The translations under genes and the position numbers were made by a program. Below are positions 1 to 8,242 of a stretch of DNA of 64,000 nt, one piece after another. The stretch covers positions 62,001 through 126,000 of the forward strand of contig NZ_JAKLTM010000002.1 of assembly GCF_022012305.1 (NCBI RefSeq), in the 5' to 3' direction. The notes beneath the pieces are model-generated. The model ran no database searches, was not told the DNA's origin, and worked only from the letters and a program-made list of their open reading frames with translations. Every line of letters starts with the position of its first letter. Positions within the stretch are counted from its first letter, which is position 1. Source of the stretch: Ramlibacter paludis (GTDB lineage: Bacteria; Pseudomonadota; Gammaproteobacteria; Burkholderiales; Burkholderiaceae_C).

Positions 1-241
1 GCGTTGTTGAAGAAGGGGGATTGCAATGCCATGGAAGCTACCTCTGTGTGGAATGAACTGCGAAGGTCTGCACTATGCAACGCAGGTGGGTTCACATTTC
101 GGCCCCATGCGCAAGAAGGGTAACGAATGGCGTTGCATGGGACCTACGTCCACTGGCACTAATGGTCACGAGGCGCCAGCATTCCGTTGCGCACGCCGGG
201 TCTCCGGCGCACGATTGCGCAAAAGAGGACGGAGGATAGCG
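1..241. other. Left-edge region without a recognisable gene
   Basis: An open frame runs into the first gene from position 26, but the codons before 242 encode no recognisable protein and lack the downstream signal peptide, so I treat this as non-coding or as the tail of something outside the window. It has lower GC than its surroundings. A purine-rich ribosome-binding stretch at about 228-237 belongs to the gene that starts at 242. I see no promoter good enough to call. Confidence 0.4.
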
Positions 242-949
242 ATGGACACGAGGCTGATGCGACGCGCCGGAGCGTCGCTGCTGTTGCTGGCGGCCCTGGC
301 CGGCGCGCGCGCGTCGACGCCGGACAACGACGACAACTTCGACATGAGCGCCGCCAACCTGCTGGTGGTGCTGCGCGAGTCGCCCGGCGCGAACAAGCAG
401 GACGAGACGCTGGAGCCGATCGGCAAGATCTCCGCGCGGCTGCCCGATGGCCGCGTCGTCGAATTCGAGGCCAGCTGGTTCCAGTACCTGGGCGACATGC
501 ACCTGCGGCTGGTGTTCGACGGCCTGAGCAAGGTGCAGAGCGCGCTGCCCGGCGACCTGCAGAAACTGAAGCTGTCGCCGCAGGAAGCGCTGGAGCGCGC
601 CATCGACAACCTGCGCGCGCGCTACGGCATTCCGGTGGTCGAACCCTGGACCGGCGGGCTGATGACGGTGCACGGCAACGCGCCGGAACTGGACAGCAGC
701 TACTTCCTGGATCGCCAGTTCTGGCTGGACACCGCACGCGACTATCCGGAAGGCATCGTCGCCGCGGTTCCGCGCTCCGGCGGCCTGGTCTTTGCGCGCG
801 CCGACGACGAAGAGGCCCTGACCAGCCTGCGCTTCAGCGCCGCGGCGCTCTACGCCGCCAACGAGCGCGTGCGCGTCTCGTCGGCGCTGTACCTGTTCAA
901 GGATGGGCGCTGGTCGGTGTTCCAGCCGGCGCAGCAGCCGGCGGACTGA
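242..949 (+). CDS. Secreted hypothetical protein, 235 aa
   Basis: I do not recognise the family. The start at 242 is chosen because it follows a good ribosome-binding sequence and opens directly into a signal peptide: MDTR-LMRR, then an Ala/Leu core ending near ARAS at residue 24. The mature protein has an LLVVLRES strand, a segment reading KISARLPDGRVVEFEASW and a C-terminal LYLFKDGRWSVF segment. A mixed alpha/beta exported or periplasmic domain is likely. It converges with gspB, the stops lying 12 bases apart. An upstream in-frame start at 26 is possible but would bury the signal peptide. Confidence 0.6.
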   Translation: MDTRLMRRAGASLLLLAALAGARASTPDNDDNFDMSAANLLVVLRESPGANKQDETLEPIGKISARLPDGRVVEFEASWFQYLGDMHLRLVFDGLSKVQSALPGDLQKLKLSPQEALERAIDNLRARYGIPVVEPWTGGLMTVHGNAPELDSSYFLDRQFWLDTARDYPEGIVAAVPRSGGLVFARADDEEALTSLRFSAAALYAANERVRVSSALYLFKDGRWSVFQPAQQPAD

Positions 950-961
950 CGCCGCGCGGCG

Positions 962-1594
962 TCAGTAGATGACGCTGTACTTGTAGCCGCGAAAGCGGAG
1001 CACCGCGTTGCGCGGCCCGATCTGGTCCAGCACCAGGCCGGGCGCCAGTTCCTTGCCTTCGCTCACGACCTGGCCGCCGACGACCAGCATGCGCTGCGCC
1101 ACGTTGTCCGAAAACACGCCGCCCGAGATCGCGAGCTTGGGCAGCGCCTGCTGCACGTCCTGCGGCAGTTCGGTCTGCGCATAGATGCGTTCGGGCGCCG
1201 CGGCGGCCGGCTTCGCCTCCGCCGCGACCGGTTTCGCATCCGCCGGCGCCTTGATCACGGCCTTCGCCACCACCGGCACCTTGACCGGTTCCGGCATGGG
1301 CGGCGGCGCCGGCTGGACGGCGGTGGCCACCGTCATCACCTTCGGCGGCGCAACGGCCGGCATGGGGTCGGACGGCGCCGCGACGGGCAGCCGGAGGGAC
1401 GATGGCGCGGGACTGCGCTGCGACCAGGCATAGCCGGCCAGCGCCGCCGCAACCAGGGCCACGGCAGCCCAGGGCGCGTAGGACGCGCGTTGCGGCGCGG
1501 GCTGCGCCGCCATCGGCTGCGCGTGGATGCCACGGGCGGGATCGCGTTCGCGTTCGGCGTCGGCCTTGCGCAGGGCATCGAGGATGTACGACAT
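962..1594 (-). CDS. gspB: General secretion pathway protein B (GspB-like), 210 aa
   Basis: Inner-membrane accessory protein that partners the GspA/ExeA ATPase in placing the type II secretin through peptidoglycan. It opens with the family signature MSYILDALRKADAERER, has one membrane segment at about residues 39-58, a Pro/Ala/Lys-rich periplasmic linker at about 65-145, and a C-terminal GspB domain ending in the FRGYKYSVIY strand. The start lies 8 bases after the stop of the upstream gspA-like gene, so the two form an operon. No other type II secretion genes are visible nearby, so the pair may serve a remote system. Family assignment is confident; the exact machine served is inference. Confidence 0.8.
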   Translation of the reverse strand: MSYILDALRKADAERERDPARGIHAQPMAAQPAPQRASYAPWAAVALVAAALAGYAWSQRSPAPSSLRLPVAAPSDPMPAVAPPKVMTVATAVQPAPPPMPEPVKVPVVAKAVIKAPADAKPVAAEAKPAAAAPERIYAQTELPQDVQQALPKLAISGGVFSDNVAQRMLVVGGQVVSEGKELAPGLVLDQIGPRNAVLRFRGYKYSVIY

Positions 1595-1602
1595 GGGGGA
1601 CC

Positions 1603-3216
1603 TCAAGGCTCCGTGCGCAGGCGGGGTTCGTCCACGCCGCTCACGCGGTTCAATTGCATGTAGGTCAGCGGTCCCGGGCGGCCGTCGGGCGGCAGGCCCT
1701 GGGCCAGCTGGAAGGACTTCACTTCGGCGCGCAAGGCGGGATCGAGCACGGGCGGGGCCTTGGGCGCGGGCGCGCCCTTGATCGCCGCCAGGTGCGTCGC
1801 CACCCAGCTCACCGCGGGGCCGCCCTGCCCGTCGGCAATGCGGCCCGCGTAGCCTTCGGGCGCGCGCCACAGGGTGCCGAAGTCGCCCTGCCAGCGCTGC
1901 GCCAGCGCGGCCAGCGTGACGGTCTGTTCGGTGCCGCCCGCGCGCAAGGTGGCCGTCTGGTCGTTCAAGGCCCACAAGACCGCATAGGAGGGGCGGCCGG
2001 TCGCCGCATCCAGCGTCACGATGCCGGGGCGCGCCAGCTGGCGGATGAGCGCCAGGCTCAACGTCTTGTTGAAGCACTGCACGCCCTCCTTGGCGAGGGC
2101 CGCGCAGGTGTCGCCCTCGGCGGGCGGCGTGAGCTTCCAGCCTTGCGCCAGTTCGCGCCAGGCCGCGTCTTCGTCGCGCAGCAAGGTCGGTGCGGCAGGC
2201 GCCGCCGCGGCCACGCGCAAGGGCGTCGCCGCCGGCTGCTTGACGGGCGGCATGGGATCCCCGCGCACCGGCAGCGCCGCCACCGTGGGGGCCGTCGGTG
2301 CGACACGTGTGGCGGCGGCCAGCAAGCCGGCGCCGGCCAGCAATCCGATCACGCCCGCCAGCGCCGGGCGCCGCCAAGCCGTTGCAGCGCGGCCCGCGCG
2401 CGGGAACACTTCATCAGCCGCTCGATCGACCACGCGCCGCGTGACGGCGCCCTGGCCGTTGGCGTAGGCCCCCAGCAGCGCGCGGTCGCACAGGAGGTTG
2501 ATCCGGCGCGGCACGCCGCCGCTCGCGGCGTGGATGCGTTTCAAGGCACCGCGGTCGAAGGGCAGCGGCCGCTGCAGGCCGCAGACCTCCAGCCGATGCC
2601 GTACGTACTGCTCGCTCTCCGCCGGCGCCAGCGGGCCCAGGTGGTAGCGCGCGATCACGCGCTGGGCGAGCTGCTCCAGGTCGGGGCGCGCCAGCATGGC
2701 CCGCAGCTCGGGCTGGCCGATCAGGATGATCTGCAGCAGCTTGCGCTCGTTGGTCTCCAGGTTGGTCAGCAGGCGCAGCTGCTCCAGCACCTCGGGCTCC
2801 AGGTTCTGCGCCTCGTCGATCACCAGCACGTTGTTGCGGCCGGCGGCATGCGAGCGCAGCAGGAAGGCGTTGAAGGGATCGAGGTAGTCCTTGACCGTCG
2901 CGGCGCGCTGCGCGGGCAGCGTGACGGCGACGCCGAACTCGTGGCAGACCGTCTCGAGCAGCTCGAGCACGGTCAGCTTGGGATTGAAGATGTAGGCCAG
3001 GTTGACGTGTTCCGGCACCTGCTCCAGGAAGGAGCGGCAGACGGTGGTCTTGCCCGTGCCGATCTCGCCGGTCAGCAGCACGAAGCCACCGCCGCCTTGC
3101 ACCCCGTACAGCAGGTGCGCCAATGCCTCGCGGTGCTGTTCGCTCATGAACAGCAGGCGCGGGTCGGGCGCGATGGAGAACGGCTCCTGCCTCAGCCCGT
3201 AATACTCGGCATACAT
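1603..3216 (-). CDS. gspA: GspA/ExeA-like AAA ATPase with peptidoglycan-binding domain, 537 aa
   Basis: Cytoplasmic AAA ATPase joined by one membrane helix to a periplasmic peptidoglycan-binding tail; with GspB it is thought to help the secretin cross the cell wall. The family start MYAEYYGLRQEPFSIAPDPR is visible. Walker A (GEIGTGKT) lies at about residues 50-57 and Walker B (VLVIDEAQ) at about 130-137. A hydrophobic helix follows at about 290, then a C39-like degenerate peptidase region and a PG-binding repeat near the end (FQLAQGLPPDGRPGPLTY). I start at 3216 because the seven residues before it are not part of the conserved N-terminus. Confidence 0.85.
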   Translation of the reverse strand: MYAEYYGLRQEPFSIAPDPRLLFMSEQHREALAHLLYGVQGGGGFVLLTGEIGTGKTTVCRSFLEQVPEHVNLAYIFNPKLTVLELLETVCHEFGVAVTLPAQRAATVKDYLDPFNAFLLRSHAAGRNNVLVIDEAQNLEPEVLEQLRLLTNLETNERKLLQIILIGQPELRAMLARPDLEQLAQRVIARYHLGPLAPAESEQYVRHRLEVCGLQRPLPFDRGALKRIHAASGGVPRRINLLCDRALLGAYANGQGAVTRRVVDRAADEVFPRAGRAATAWRRPALAGVIGLLAGAGLLAAATRVAPTAPTVAALPVRGDPMPPVKQPAATPLRVAAAAPAAPTLLRDEDAAWRELAQGWKLTPPAEGDTCAALAKEGVQCFNKTLSLALIRQLARPGIVTLDAATGRPSYAVLWALNDQTATLRAGGTEQTVTLAALAQRWQGDFGTLWRAPEGYAGRIADGQGGPAVSWVATHLAAIKGAPAPKAPPVLDPALRAEVKSFQLAQGLPPDGRPGPLTYMQLNRVSGVDEPRLRTEP

Positions 3217-3262
3217 GGCCCTAGGATAGCGCGCCAATGTAACGGCGCCATCGGGATCGGCC

Positions 3263-4507
3263 TCAGGCCGGCACCGGCACCGCCGTTCTCCGCACCTTGC
3301 GCACGTTGAAGGCGCTCGCGATCAGCACGGCCTGCATGATCACCAGGCCCAGCCACACGCCCTGGTAGTTCCTGTGGTCCATCAGCGCGCCGAACACCAG
3401 CGGCGACACCGCCTGGCCGATGTCCAGGCCCGAATACACGACGCCGTAGACACGGCCCGTGGAGTTCTCCGGAGTGGATTTCTTCACCAGCATGTCGCGC
3501 GACGGCCCGGCCAGGCCGCTCGCGAAGCCCATGCCGCCGAAGAGCACCGGCACCACCAGGCCGGGAACCGGCAGGAAACCGATCGCCAGCGCCATCAGCG
3601 CGGCCAGGCCGAACCCGGCGCCGACCACGCGTTCGCAGCGCGCCGGATCCGAGGCCAGGAAGCCGCCCACCAGGGTGCCCCCCGCGCTGCACACCATGTA
3701 GACGGTCAGGCAGGCGGCCGCCATCGCCGTCGGCACGTCGTGCAGCTGGCGCGCCGCTTCCGGCGCGAAGGCCTGCACCACGCTCAGGACGACCGCATAG
3801 AAGAAGAAGAAAGCGAAGCACATCCATACCGCGGGAATGCGCAGGAAATCGAAGTTGCCTTCCACCGGCGCGCTCGGATGCTGCGGCTTGGCGGGCGCGC
3901 TGGGCGGCAAGGCGAGCTTCTCGCGGTTCAGCACGAGCAGCGCGAGCACCGCGATCGTGATGCAGCCTGCCGTGGCCAGCGCCACGCGCCAGTTGAAGGC
4001 GATGGCCAGGGGCACGACCAGCGCCGGCGCCGCCGCCCAGCCCAGGCTGCCGGTGATGCCGTGCACGCTGTAGGCGTGGCCCAGGCGCGGCGCGCTCACC
4101 TTGCGGTTGATCAGCGTGTAGTCGACCGGATGGAAAACGCCGTTGCCGATGCCGGCGATGACCGAGAAGAAGGCCATGGACCAGTAGTTCGGGCTGGACG
4201 CCCAGCCGAAGGCCGCGGTCGCCACCAGCGCGAGCCCGCCGAACAGGATCGGTCGCGGGCCGAAGCGGTCCACCAGGAAGCCGGACGCCGCCTGCACCGC
4301 GCACGAGACGACGAAGAACACGGTCATCAGGAAGCCCAGCTCGATGTAGCTGACGTGGAAGGCGTCCTTCAGCCAGGGAAAGAGCGGCGCCAGCAGGAGC
4401 TGGCTGAAATGGCTGATCAGGTGGGCGATGCCGACCAGGCCGATCACGCCGGCGTCGGAACGCAGCGGCACGGGAGCGGCGGGCAAGGCGGTGCTGGCGG
4501 AAGTCAT
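3263..4507 (-). CDS. MFS transporter, 414 aa
   Basis: Twelve-helix major facilitator, probably a proton-driven exporter or importer; the substrate cannot be told. The start at 4507 (MTSASTALPAAPVPL) precedes a short tail and the first helix (GVIGLVGIAHLISHFSQLLL). A typical loop motif follows helix 2-3 (DRFGPRPILFGG), and FHPVDYTLINR marks helix 4-5. The C-half contains SRDMLVKKSTPENSTGRVYG, which resembles the loop of fosmidomycin-resistance-like and related MFS proteins. It is divergent from an AraC regulator only 71 bases away, so that regulator is its likely controller. Confidence 0.8.
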   Translation of the reverse strand: MTSASTALPAAPVPLRSDAGVIGLVGIAHLISHFSQLLLAPLFPWLKDAFHVSYIELGFLMTVFFVVSCAVQAASGFLVDRFGPRPILFGGLALVATAAFGWASSPNYWSMAFFSVIAGIGNGVFHPVDYTLINRKVSAPRLGHAYSVHGITGSLGWAAAPALVVPLAIAFNWRVALATAGCITIAVLALLVLNREKLALPPSAPAKPQHPSAPVEGNFDFLRIPAVWMCFAFFFFYAVVLSVVQAFAPEAARQLHDVPTAMAAACLTVYMVCSAGGTLVGGFLASDPARCERVVGAGFGLAALMALAIGFLPVPGLVVPVLFGGMGFASGLAGPSRDMLVKKSTPENSTGRVYGVVYSGLDIGQAVSPLVFGALMDHRNYQGVWLGLVIMQAVLIASAFNVRKVRRTAVPVPA

Positions 4508-4578
4508 GGAGGCGATGCTATCGGCAGCGGCCGCTTCTGAAATGCGACGGAAAGACACATTTCGGCGAAAATCGGCCA

Positions 4579-5394
4579 ATGCCCCGCGCGCACCGCTCCA
4601 TCCCCCTGGGCGACACCGATCCCTTCCAGCCGAACCGCGCCAAGCCGGTGCGGGTGCGCTCGCGCAACATGCCGGCCGACGCGCACTTCGACCCGCATCG
4701 CCATCCCTGGGCCCAGCTCGCCTACTGCGCCACCGGCATCCTGCAGGTGAGCGCCGCCGACGCGGACAGTGCCAGCGGCGAAGTCACCTTCATCGTCCCG
4801 CCGTCGCGCGCGGTGTGGATCGCACCGGGGGCGCTGCACCATGTGCACGTGCTGGAGGACGCGCAGTTCCGCACCTTGTACATCGACGCCTCGGTCACGC
4901 CCACCGGCTGGACCGGTTGCCGCGTGCTGGTGGTCTCGCCGCTGCTGCGCGAGCTGGTCGCGGCGCTCGACGCCCCCCGCCTGGCGCGCGAACGCGAGAC
5001 GCTGCTCACGAACCTGGTGCTGGACGAACTGGGCAACGCGGCCACGCAGGACCTGGGCGTGCCGCTGCCACCGGCGCAAGGCGGCGACAAGCGCCTGCGC
5101 GCGCTGTGCGAAGCGGTCCTGCGCGCGCCCGCCGAGCGCGCAACCCTGGCGCAATGGGCCGGGTCGGTCGGGGCCAGCGAGCGCACCATGGCGCGCCTGT
5201 TCCGCGAACAGCTGGGCACGAGCTACCAGCAGTGGCGCCAGCAGGCGGTACTCGCGCACGCCCTGCCCTTGCTGGCCCGCGGCATGCCCGTGAGCCACGT
5301 CGCGGCGGCCAGCGGCTATGCCAGCGACAGCGCCTTCACCGCGATGTTCAAGGCCGCGATGGGCGAGCCGCCGAGCCAGTTCCAGGGCCGCTGA
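4579..5394 (+). CDS. AraC-family transcriptional regulator, 271 aa
   Basis: DNA-binding regulator with an N-terminal cupin sensor and a C-terminal double helix-turn-helix. The sensor begins around HFDPHRHPWAQLAY (residues 37-50), whose histidines are typical of small-molecule cupins. The C-terminal third (about 185-265) carries LAQWAGSVGASERTMARLFR and the second helix pair PVSHVAAASGYASDSAFTAMF, the classic AraC signature ending in PSQFQGR. It is transcribed divergently from the MFS gene, the usual arrangement for a regulator and its exporter. The inducer is unknown. Confidence 0.88.
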   Translation: MPRAHRSIPLGDTDPFQPNRAKPVRVRSRNMPADAHFDPHRHPWAQLAYCATGILQVSAADADSASGEVTFIVPPSRAVWIAPGALHHVHVLEDAQFRTLYIDASVTPTGWTGCRVLVVSPLLRELVAALDAPRLARERETLLTNLVLDELGNAATQDLGVPLPPAQGGDKRLRALCEAVLRAPAERATLAQWAGSVGASERTMARLFREQLGTSYQQWRQQAVLAHALPLLARGMPVSHVAAASGYASDSAFTAMFKAAMGEPPSQFQGR

Positions 5395-5466
5395 AGCGCG
5401 CCCTCCCCGCGTTGACATGCGCGCGCGCGGCGGCGCATCATGCCCGCTGCCCCAAGGAGAACCACC

Positions 5467-6123
5467 ATGTCACTGCGCATCAACGACACCGCCCCCGACT
5501 TCCGGGCCGAAACCACCCAGGGGACCATCCAGTTCCACCAGTGGATCGGTGACAGCTGGGCGATCCTGTTCTCGCATCCCAAGGACTTCACGCCGGTCTG
5601 CACCACCGAGCTGGGCTACATGGCGAAGATCGAACCCGAGTTCACGAAGCGCAATGCCAAGCTGATCGGGCTGAGCGTCGACCCGGTCGACAGTCACAGC
5701 CGCTGGCTCGGTGACATCGAGGAGACGCAGGGCGCGAAGGTGAACTACCCGATCATCGCGGACAAGGATCTCGCGGTTTCCAAGCTGTACAACATGCTGC
5801 CGGCCGACGAAGTGGGGGCGGACGGCCGCACCGCCGTCAACAACCAGACGGTGCGCTCCGTCTTCATCGTGGGGCCGGACAAGAAGATCAAGCTGATGCT
5901 CACCTACCCGATGACCACCGGCCGCAACTTCGACGAGATCCTGCGCGTGCTCGATTCCATGCAGCTCACCGCCAAGCACAAGGTGGCGACGCCGGCGAAC
6001 TGGAAGCACGGCGACGACGTGATCATCGCCGGCTCGGTGAACGACGACGACGCGAAGAAGCTGTTCCCGGACGGCTGGAAGACCGTCAAGCCCTACCTGC
6101 GCGTCGTCAAGCAGCCGCGCTAG
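5467..6123 (+). CDS. 1-Cys peroxiredoxin (Prx6 type), 218 aa
   Basis: Thiol peroxidase that reduces hydrogen peroxide and organic hydroperoxides in the cytoplasm. The catalytic motif SHPKDFTPVCTTELG places the peroxidatic cysteine at residue 45. The long C-terminal arm typical of Prx6-type enzymes is present (VATPANWKHGDDVIIAG and the LFPDGWKTVKPYLRVV tail). Length is normal for the family. The start at 5467 follows AAGGAG at a good distance. Its stop codon shares a CTAG with the stop of the convergent TauE-like gene. Confidence 0.92.
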   Translation: MSLRINDTAPDFRAETTQGTIQFHQWIGDSWAILFSHPKDFTPVCTTELGYMAKIEPEFTKRNAKLIGLSVDPVDSHSRWLGDIEETQGAKVNYPIIADKDLAVSKLYNMLPADEVGADGRTAVNNQTVRSVFIVGPDKKIKLMLTYPMTTGRNFDEILRVLDSMQLTAKHKVATPANWKHGDDVIIAGSVNDDDAKKLFPDGWKTVKPYLRVVKQPR

Positions 6124-6938
6124 AGCGAAGCGCGCAACACCAGCCCGGCGGCCACCAGCAGCGACAGAACGCCGAATCCCTGCTGCAGCCGCGGCCCGCG
6201 CACGCGCTCGGCGAAGAGGCGCCCGGCCAGCAGGCCCGCGAGCGCGCCCAGCGCGAACGGCAAGCCAATCTGCCAAAGCAGCTGGCCTTGCCAGGCCGCG
6301 TTCAGCGCGGCGCCCGCCGACACCAGGGCGATCACGCCCATCGAGGTCGCGATCACCGCCTTCATCGGCAGGTCCGTCAGCACCAGCAGCGCCGGCACCA
6401 GCACGAAGCCGCCGCCCACGCCCAGCAGCCCGGACAGCAGGCCGGTCCCGGCGCCGGTCAAGGCAAGCGCGGCCGCGCAGGGTGCGTTCCATTCGAGCCG
6501 GCCGCTGGCCTGGCCGAGGTGGCAGGGACCGTGCGCCGGGCGCTGCGCCGTGTCTCCTCGCAACTCGCGGCTTGCCTGCACCAGCGTACGGCCCGCGGCG
6601 GCGGCCAGCACCAGCGCGAAGACGAGCGTCAAGGGTCGCTCGGGCAGCACCTGCGCCCAGGCCTGCCCCACCGGCGCGGCAGCGATGCCACACACGGCCA
6701 TCAATGCTGCCGCGCGGTAGCGCAACGTGCGGGCGCGCCAGGCGAGGAAGGCGCCGGCAGCGGCTGCCAGCGCAACGGCCAGCAGGCCGATCGGCGCGGC
6801 CTGCGCGAGCTTGAGGTGCAGCCCGAACAGCAGGAGCGGCACCGCGAGGATGGCGCCGCCGGCGCCCGTCAGCGCGAGCACCAGCCCGACCAGCATGCCG
6901 AGCAGCGGCGCAAGGCCCCAGGCGCCGAAGACGCTCAT
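6120..6938 (-). CDS. TauE/SafE (TSUP) family membrane protein, 272 aa
   Basis: Multi-helix permease of the TSUP family, which moves sulfite, thiosulfate, sulfoacetate or related anions. Two homologous halves are visible: the first opens GMLVGLVLALTGAGGAILAVPLLL and the second has TGLLSGLLGVGGGFVLVPALLV, the paired glycine-rich motifs of the family. It lies 4 bases after the DUF6691/YeeE-like gene and ends the run bigR-yeeE-yeeD-like, so it probably handles a sulfur anion made during sulfide or persulfide detoxification. Substrate is inference from context. Confidence 0.85.
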   Translation of the reverse strand: MSVFGAWGLAPLLGMLVGLVLALTGAGGAILAVPLLLFGLHLKLAQAAPIGLLAVALAAAAGAFLAWRARTLRYRAAALMAVCGIAAAPVGQAWAQVLPERPLTLVFALVLAAAAGRTLVQASRELRGDTAQRPAHGPCHLGQASGRLEWNAPCAAALALTGAGTGLLSGLLGVGGGFVLVPALLVLTDLPMKAVIATSMGVIALVSAGAALNAAWQGQLLWQIGLPFALGALAGLLAGRLFAERVRGPRLQQGFGVLSLLVAAGLVLRASL

Positions 6939-6942
6939 GGCT

Positions 6943-7380
6943 TCAATCCTGCACCAGGGGCATGGCGGCGGCGCGCTGCCCCAGGTCGTGCAGCGCCATC
7001 CCGGCCAGCATCGCCAGCACGAATACCAGCGCCTGCCAGTGGCCCGCGCCCAGCGCCACCAGCGCCGGCCCCGGGCAGAAGCCGGCCAGGCCCCAGCCGA
7101 TGCCGAACACCAGGCTGCCGGTCACCAGCTTGCGGTCGATGTCGCGGGAAGTCGGGATCTGCATCATGCCGCCGAGGAAGGTCACGGTGCGCCGCCGCGC
7201 CAGCGCAAAGGCGAAGAAGCCGACCAGGATGGCCCCGCCCATGACGAAGGCAAGCGAGGGGTCCCAGGGGCCGGCGAGGTCGAGGAAAGCCTGCACCTTG
7301 CCGGGATCGGTCATGCCGGCGAGGATGAGGCCCAGGCCGAACAGCAGCCCCACCAGGAATTCGACGATGCGTTCTTTCAT
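6943..7380 (-). CDS. DUF6691 / YeeE-YedE half-transporter, 145 aa
   Basis: Small membrane protein related to one half of YeeE/YedE, the thiosulfate-type transporters of bacteria. It has four hydrophobic helices. The cysteine signature GWGLAGFCPGPALVALG sits in the third helix and matches the pore cysteine motif of the family. It pairs with the next gene upstream, which supplies the other half. Together they probably form a two-chain sulfur compound channel downstream of the BigR sensor. Family call is firm; the exact substrate is not established. Confidence 0.82.
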   Translation of the reverse strand: MKERIVEFLVGLLFGLGLILAGMTDPGKVQAFLDLAGPWDPSLAFVMGGAILVGFFAFALARRRTVTFLGGMMQIPTSRDIDRKLVTGSLVFGIGWGLAGFCPGPALVALGAGHWQALVFVLAMLAGMALHDLGQRAAAMPLVQD

Positions 7381-7389
7381 GGCTTCTCC

Positions 7390-7821
7390 TCAGGCGAACA
7401 GGTGGCGCAGGACGAACACGGTGGCGAAGCCGGTGCCCATGAAGGCGAGCGTCGCCACCAGCGAGCGCGGCGACAGCCGTGCGAGGCCGCAGACGCCATG
7501 GCCGCTGGTGCAGCCGGAGCCGTGGCGCGTGCCCCAGCCCACCAGCAGGCCGGCAGCCACCAGCAACACCGGGCCGGCCGCGATGCGCGGCGCCACCGGC
7601 GCTGCGAACAGCGCCCAGATCGTCGGCGCCGCCAGCAGGCCGGCGACGAAGGCGAGCCGCCAGCCGGCATCGCCACGCTGCGGCCTGAGCAGCCCGCCGA
7701 CGATGCCGCTGATGCCCAGCACGCGGCCATTGAGCAGGATGAACAGCGCGGCCGCCAGGCCGAGCAGGAGGCCGCCGGCCAGCGAAGCCCAGGGCGTGAA
7801 GTGTTGCCAGTCGAGGTTCAT
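7390..7821 (-). CDS. YeeE/YedE family protein, 143 aa
   Basis: Second half of a split YeeE/YedE sulfur transporter. Four hydrophobic helices, with the hallmark SGCTSGHGVCGLARLSPRS (about residues 104-122) carrying two conserved cysteines, and the GRVLGISGIVGGLL segment near the N-terminus. Its start overlaps the stop of the bigR-like gene by 4 bases, so the two are translationally coupled, and 9 bases separate it from the DUF6691 gene. The same order is known from bigR operons of Xylella, Agrobacterium and other proteobacteria. Confidence 0.85.
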   Translation of the reverse strand: MNLDWQHFTPWASLAGGLLLGLAAALFILLNGRVLGISGIVGGLLRPQRGDAGWRLAFVAGLLAAPTIWALFAAPVAPRIAAGPVLLVAAGLLVGWGTRHGSGCTSGHGVCGLARLSPRSLVATLAFMGTGFATVFVLRHLFA

Positions 7822-8156
7822 TTGGCCTTCCTTTTCGCCCGCGCGGGCGTGCAGTACTGCTGGTAGAGGACCTTCAGCACGGCCAGCGCCTGCGGGCTGG
7901 CGATGCTGTAGTAGATGTTCTTGCCGTCGCGGCGCGTGGACACCAGTTCCTCGTCGCGCAGCACCGCGAGCTGCTGCGACAGCGTCGGCTGCACGATGCC
8001 CACCGCCTCCTGCAGTTCACCGACGTTCTTCTCGCCGTCGGCCAGCTCGCACAGCAGCAGCATGCGGTCGGGATTGGCCAGCACCTTCATCAGCGCGCAG
8101 GCGGCCTGCGCCGCCGAGCGCATGGTCTCGGCATCCGGAATGGTGGTTGCTGCCAT
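7818..8156 (-). CDS. bigR: BigR/SqrR-type ArsR-family persulfide sensor, 112 aa
   Basis: Winged-helix repressor that senses reactive sulfur through two cysteines. The helix-turn-helix (VQPTLSQQLAVLRDEELVSTRRDGKNIYY) is intact. Cysteines at residues 36 (MLLLCELADG) and 102 (YQQYCTP) are 66 residues apart, the same spacing as the C42/C108 pair that forms the tetrasulfide or disulfide switch in BigR and SqrR. The gene heads a leftward operon of YeeE-type proteins and is divergent from the persulfide dioxygenase-like gene. It probably represses both from the shared AT-rich intergenic region. Confidence 0.88.
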   Translation of the reverse strand: MAATTIPDAETMRSAAQAACALMKVLANPDRMLLLCELADGEKNVGELQEAVGIVQPTLSQQLAVLRDEELVSTRRDGKNIYYSIASPQALAVLKVLYQQYCTPARAKRKAK

Positions 8157-8181
8157 CGGTGGCGTCCTTTCACTTTCGCGT

Positions 8182-8211
8182 TTGACAATCTATTGATTGA
8201 TATATTATCAT
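8182..8211 (+). promoter_or_regulatory. AT-rich promoter/operator between bigR and the persulfide dioxygenase gene
   Basis: The gap holds TTGACA at 8182-8187 and a -10-like TATCAT at 8206-8211, spaced 18 bases, in the only strongly AT-rich stretch of the neighbourhood. The centre ATTGATTGATATATTATC resembles the AT-rich BigR operators described in Xylella and Agrobacterium. Its position next to both divergent genes fits sulfur-responsive derepression. No experiment supports it here. Confidence 0.6.
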
Positions 8212-8242
8212 CGAACCAACAAACACGCAAGGAGCCCCGCCC

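Noticed and set aside
26..241. A 72-residue N-terminal extension of the first protein
   Set aside because: It would bury a clear signal peptide and there is a good ribosome-binding site before 242.
1402..3309. A 635-codon open frame on the plus strand opposite gspA/gspB
   Set aside because: Arg/Gln/Gly-rich shadow of the confident minus-strand genes with no recognisable domain.
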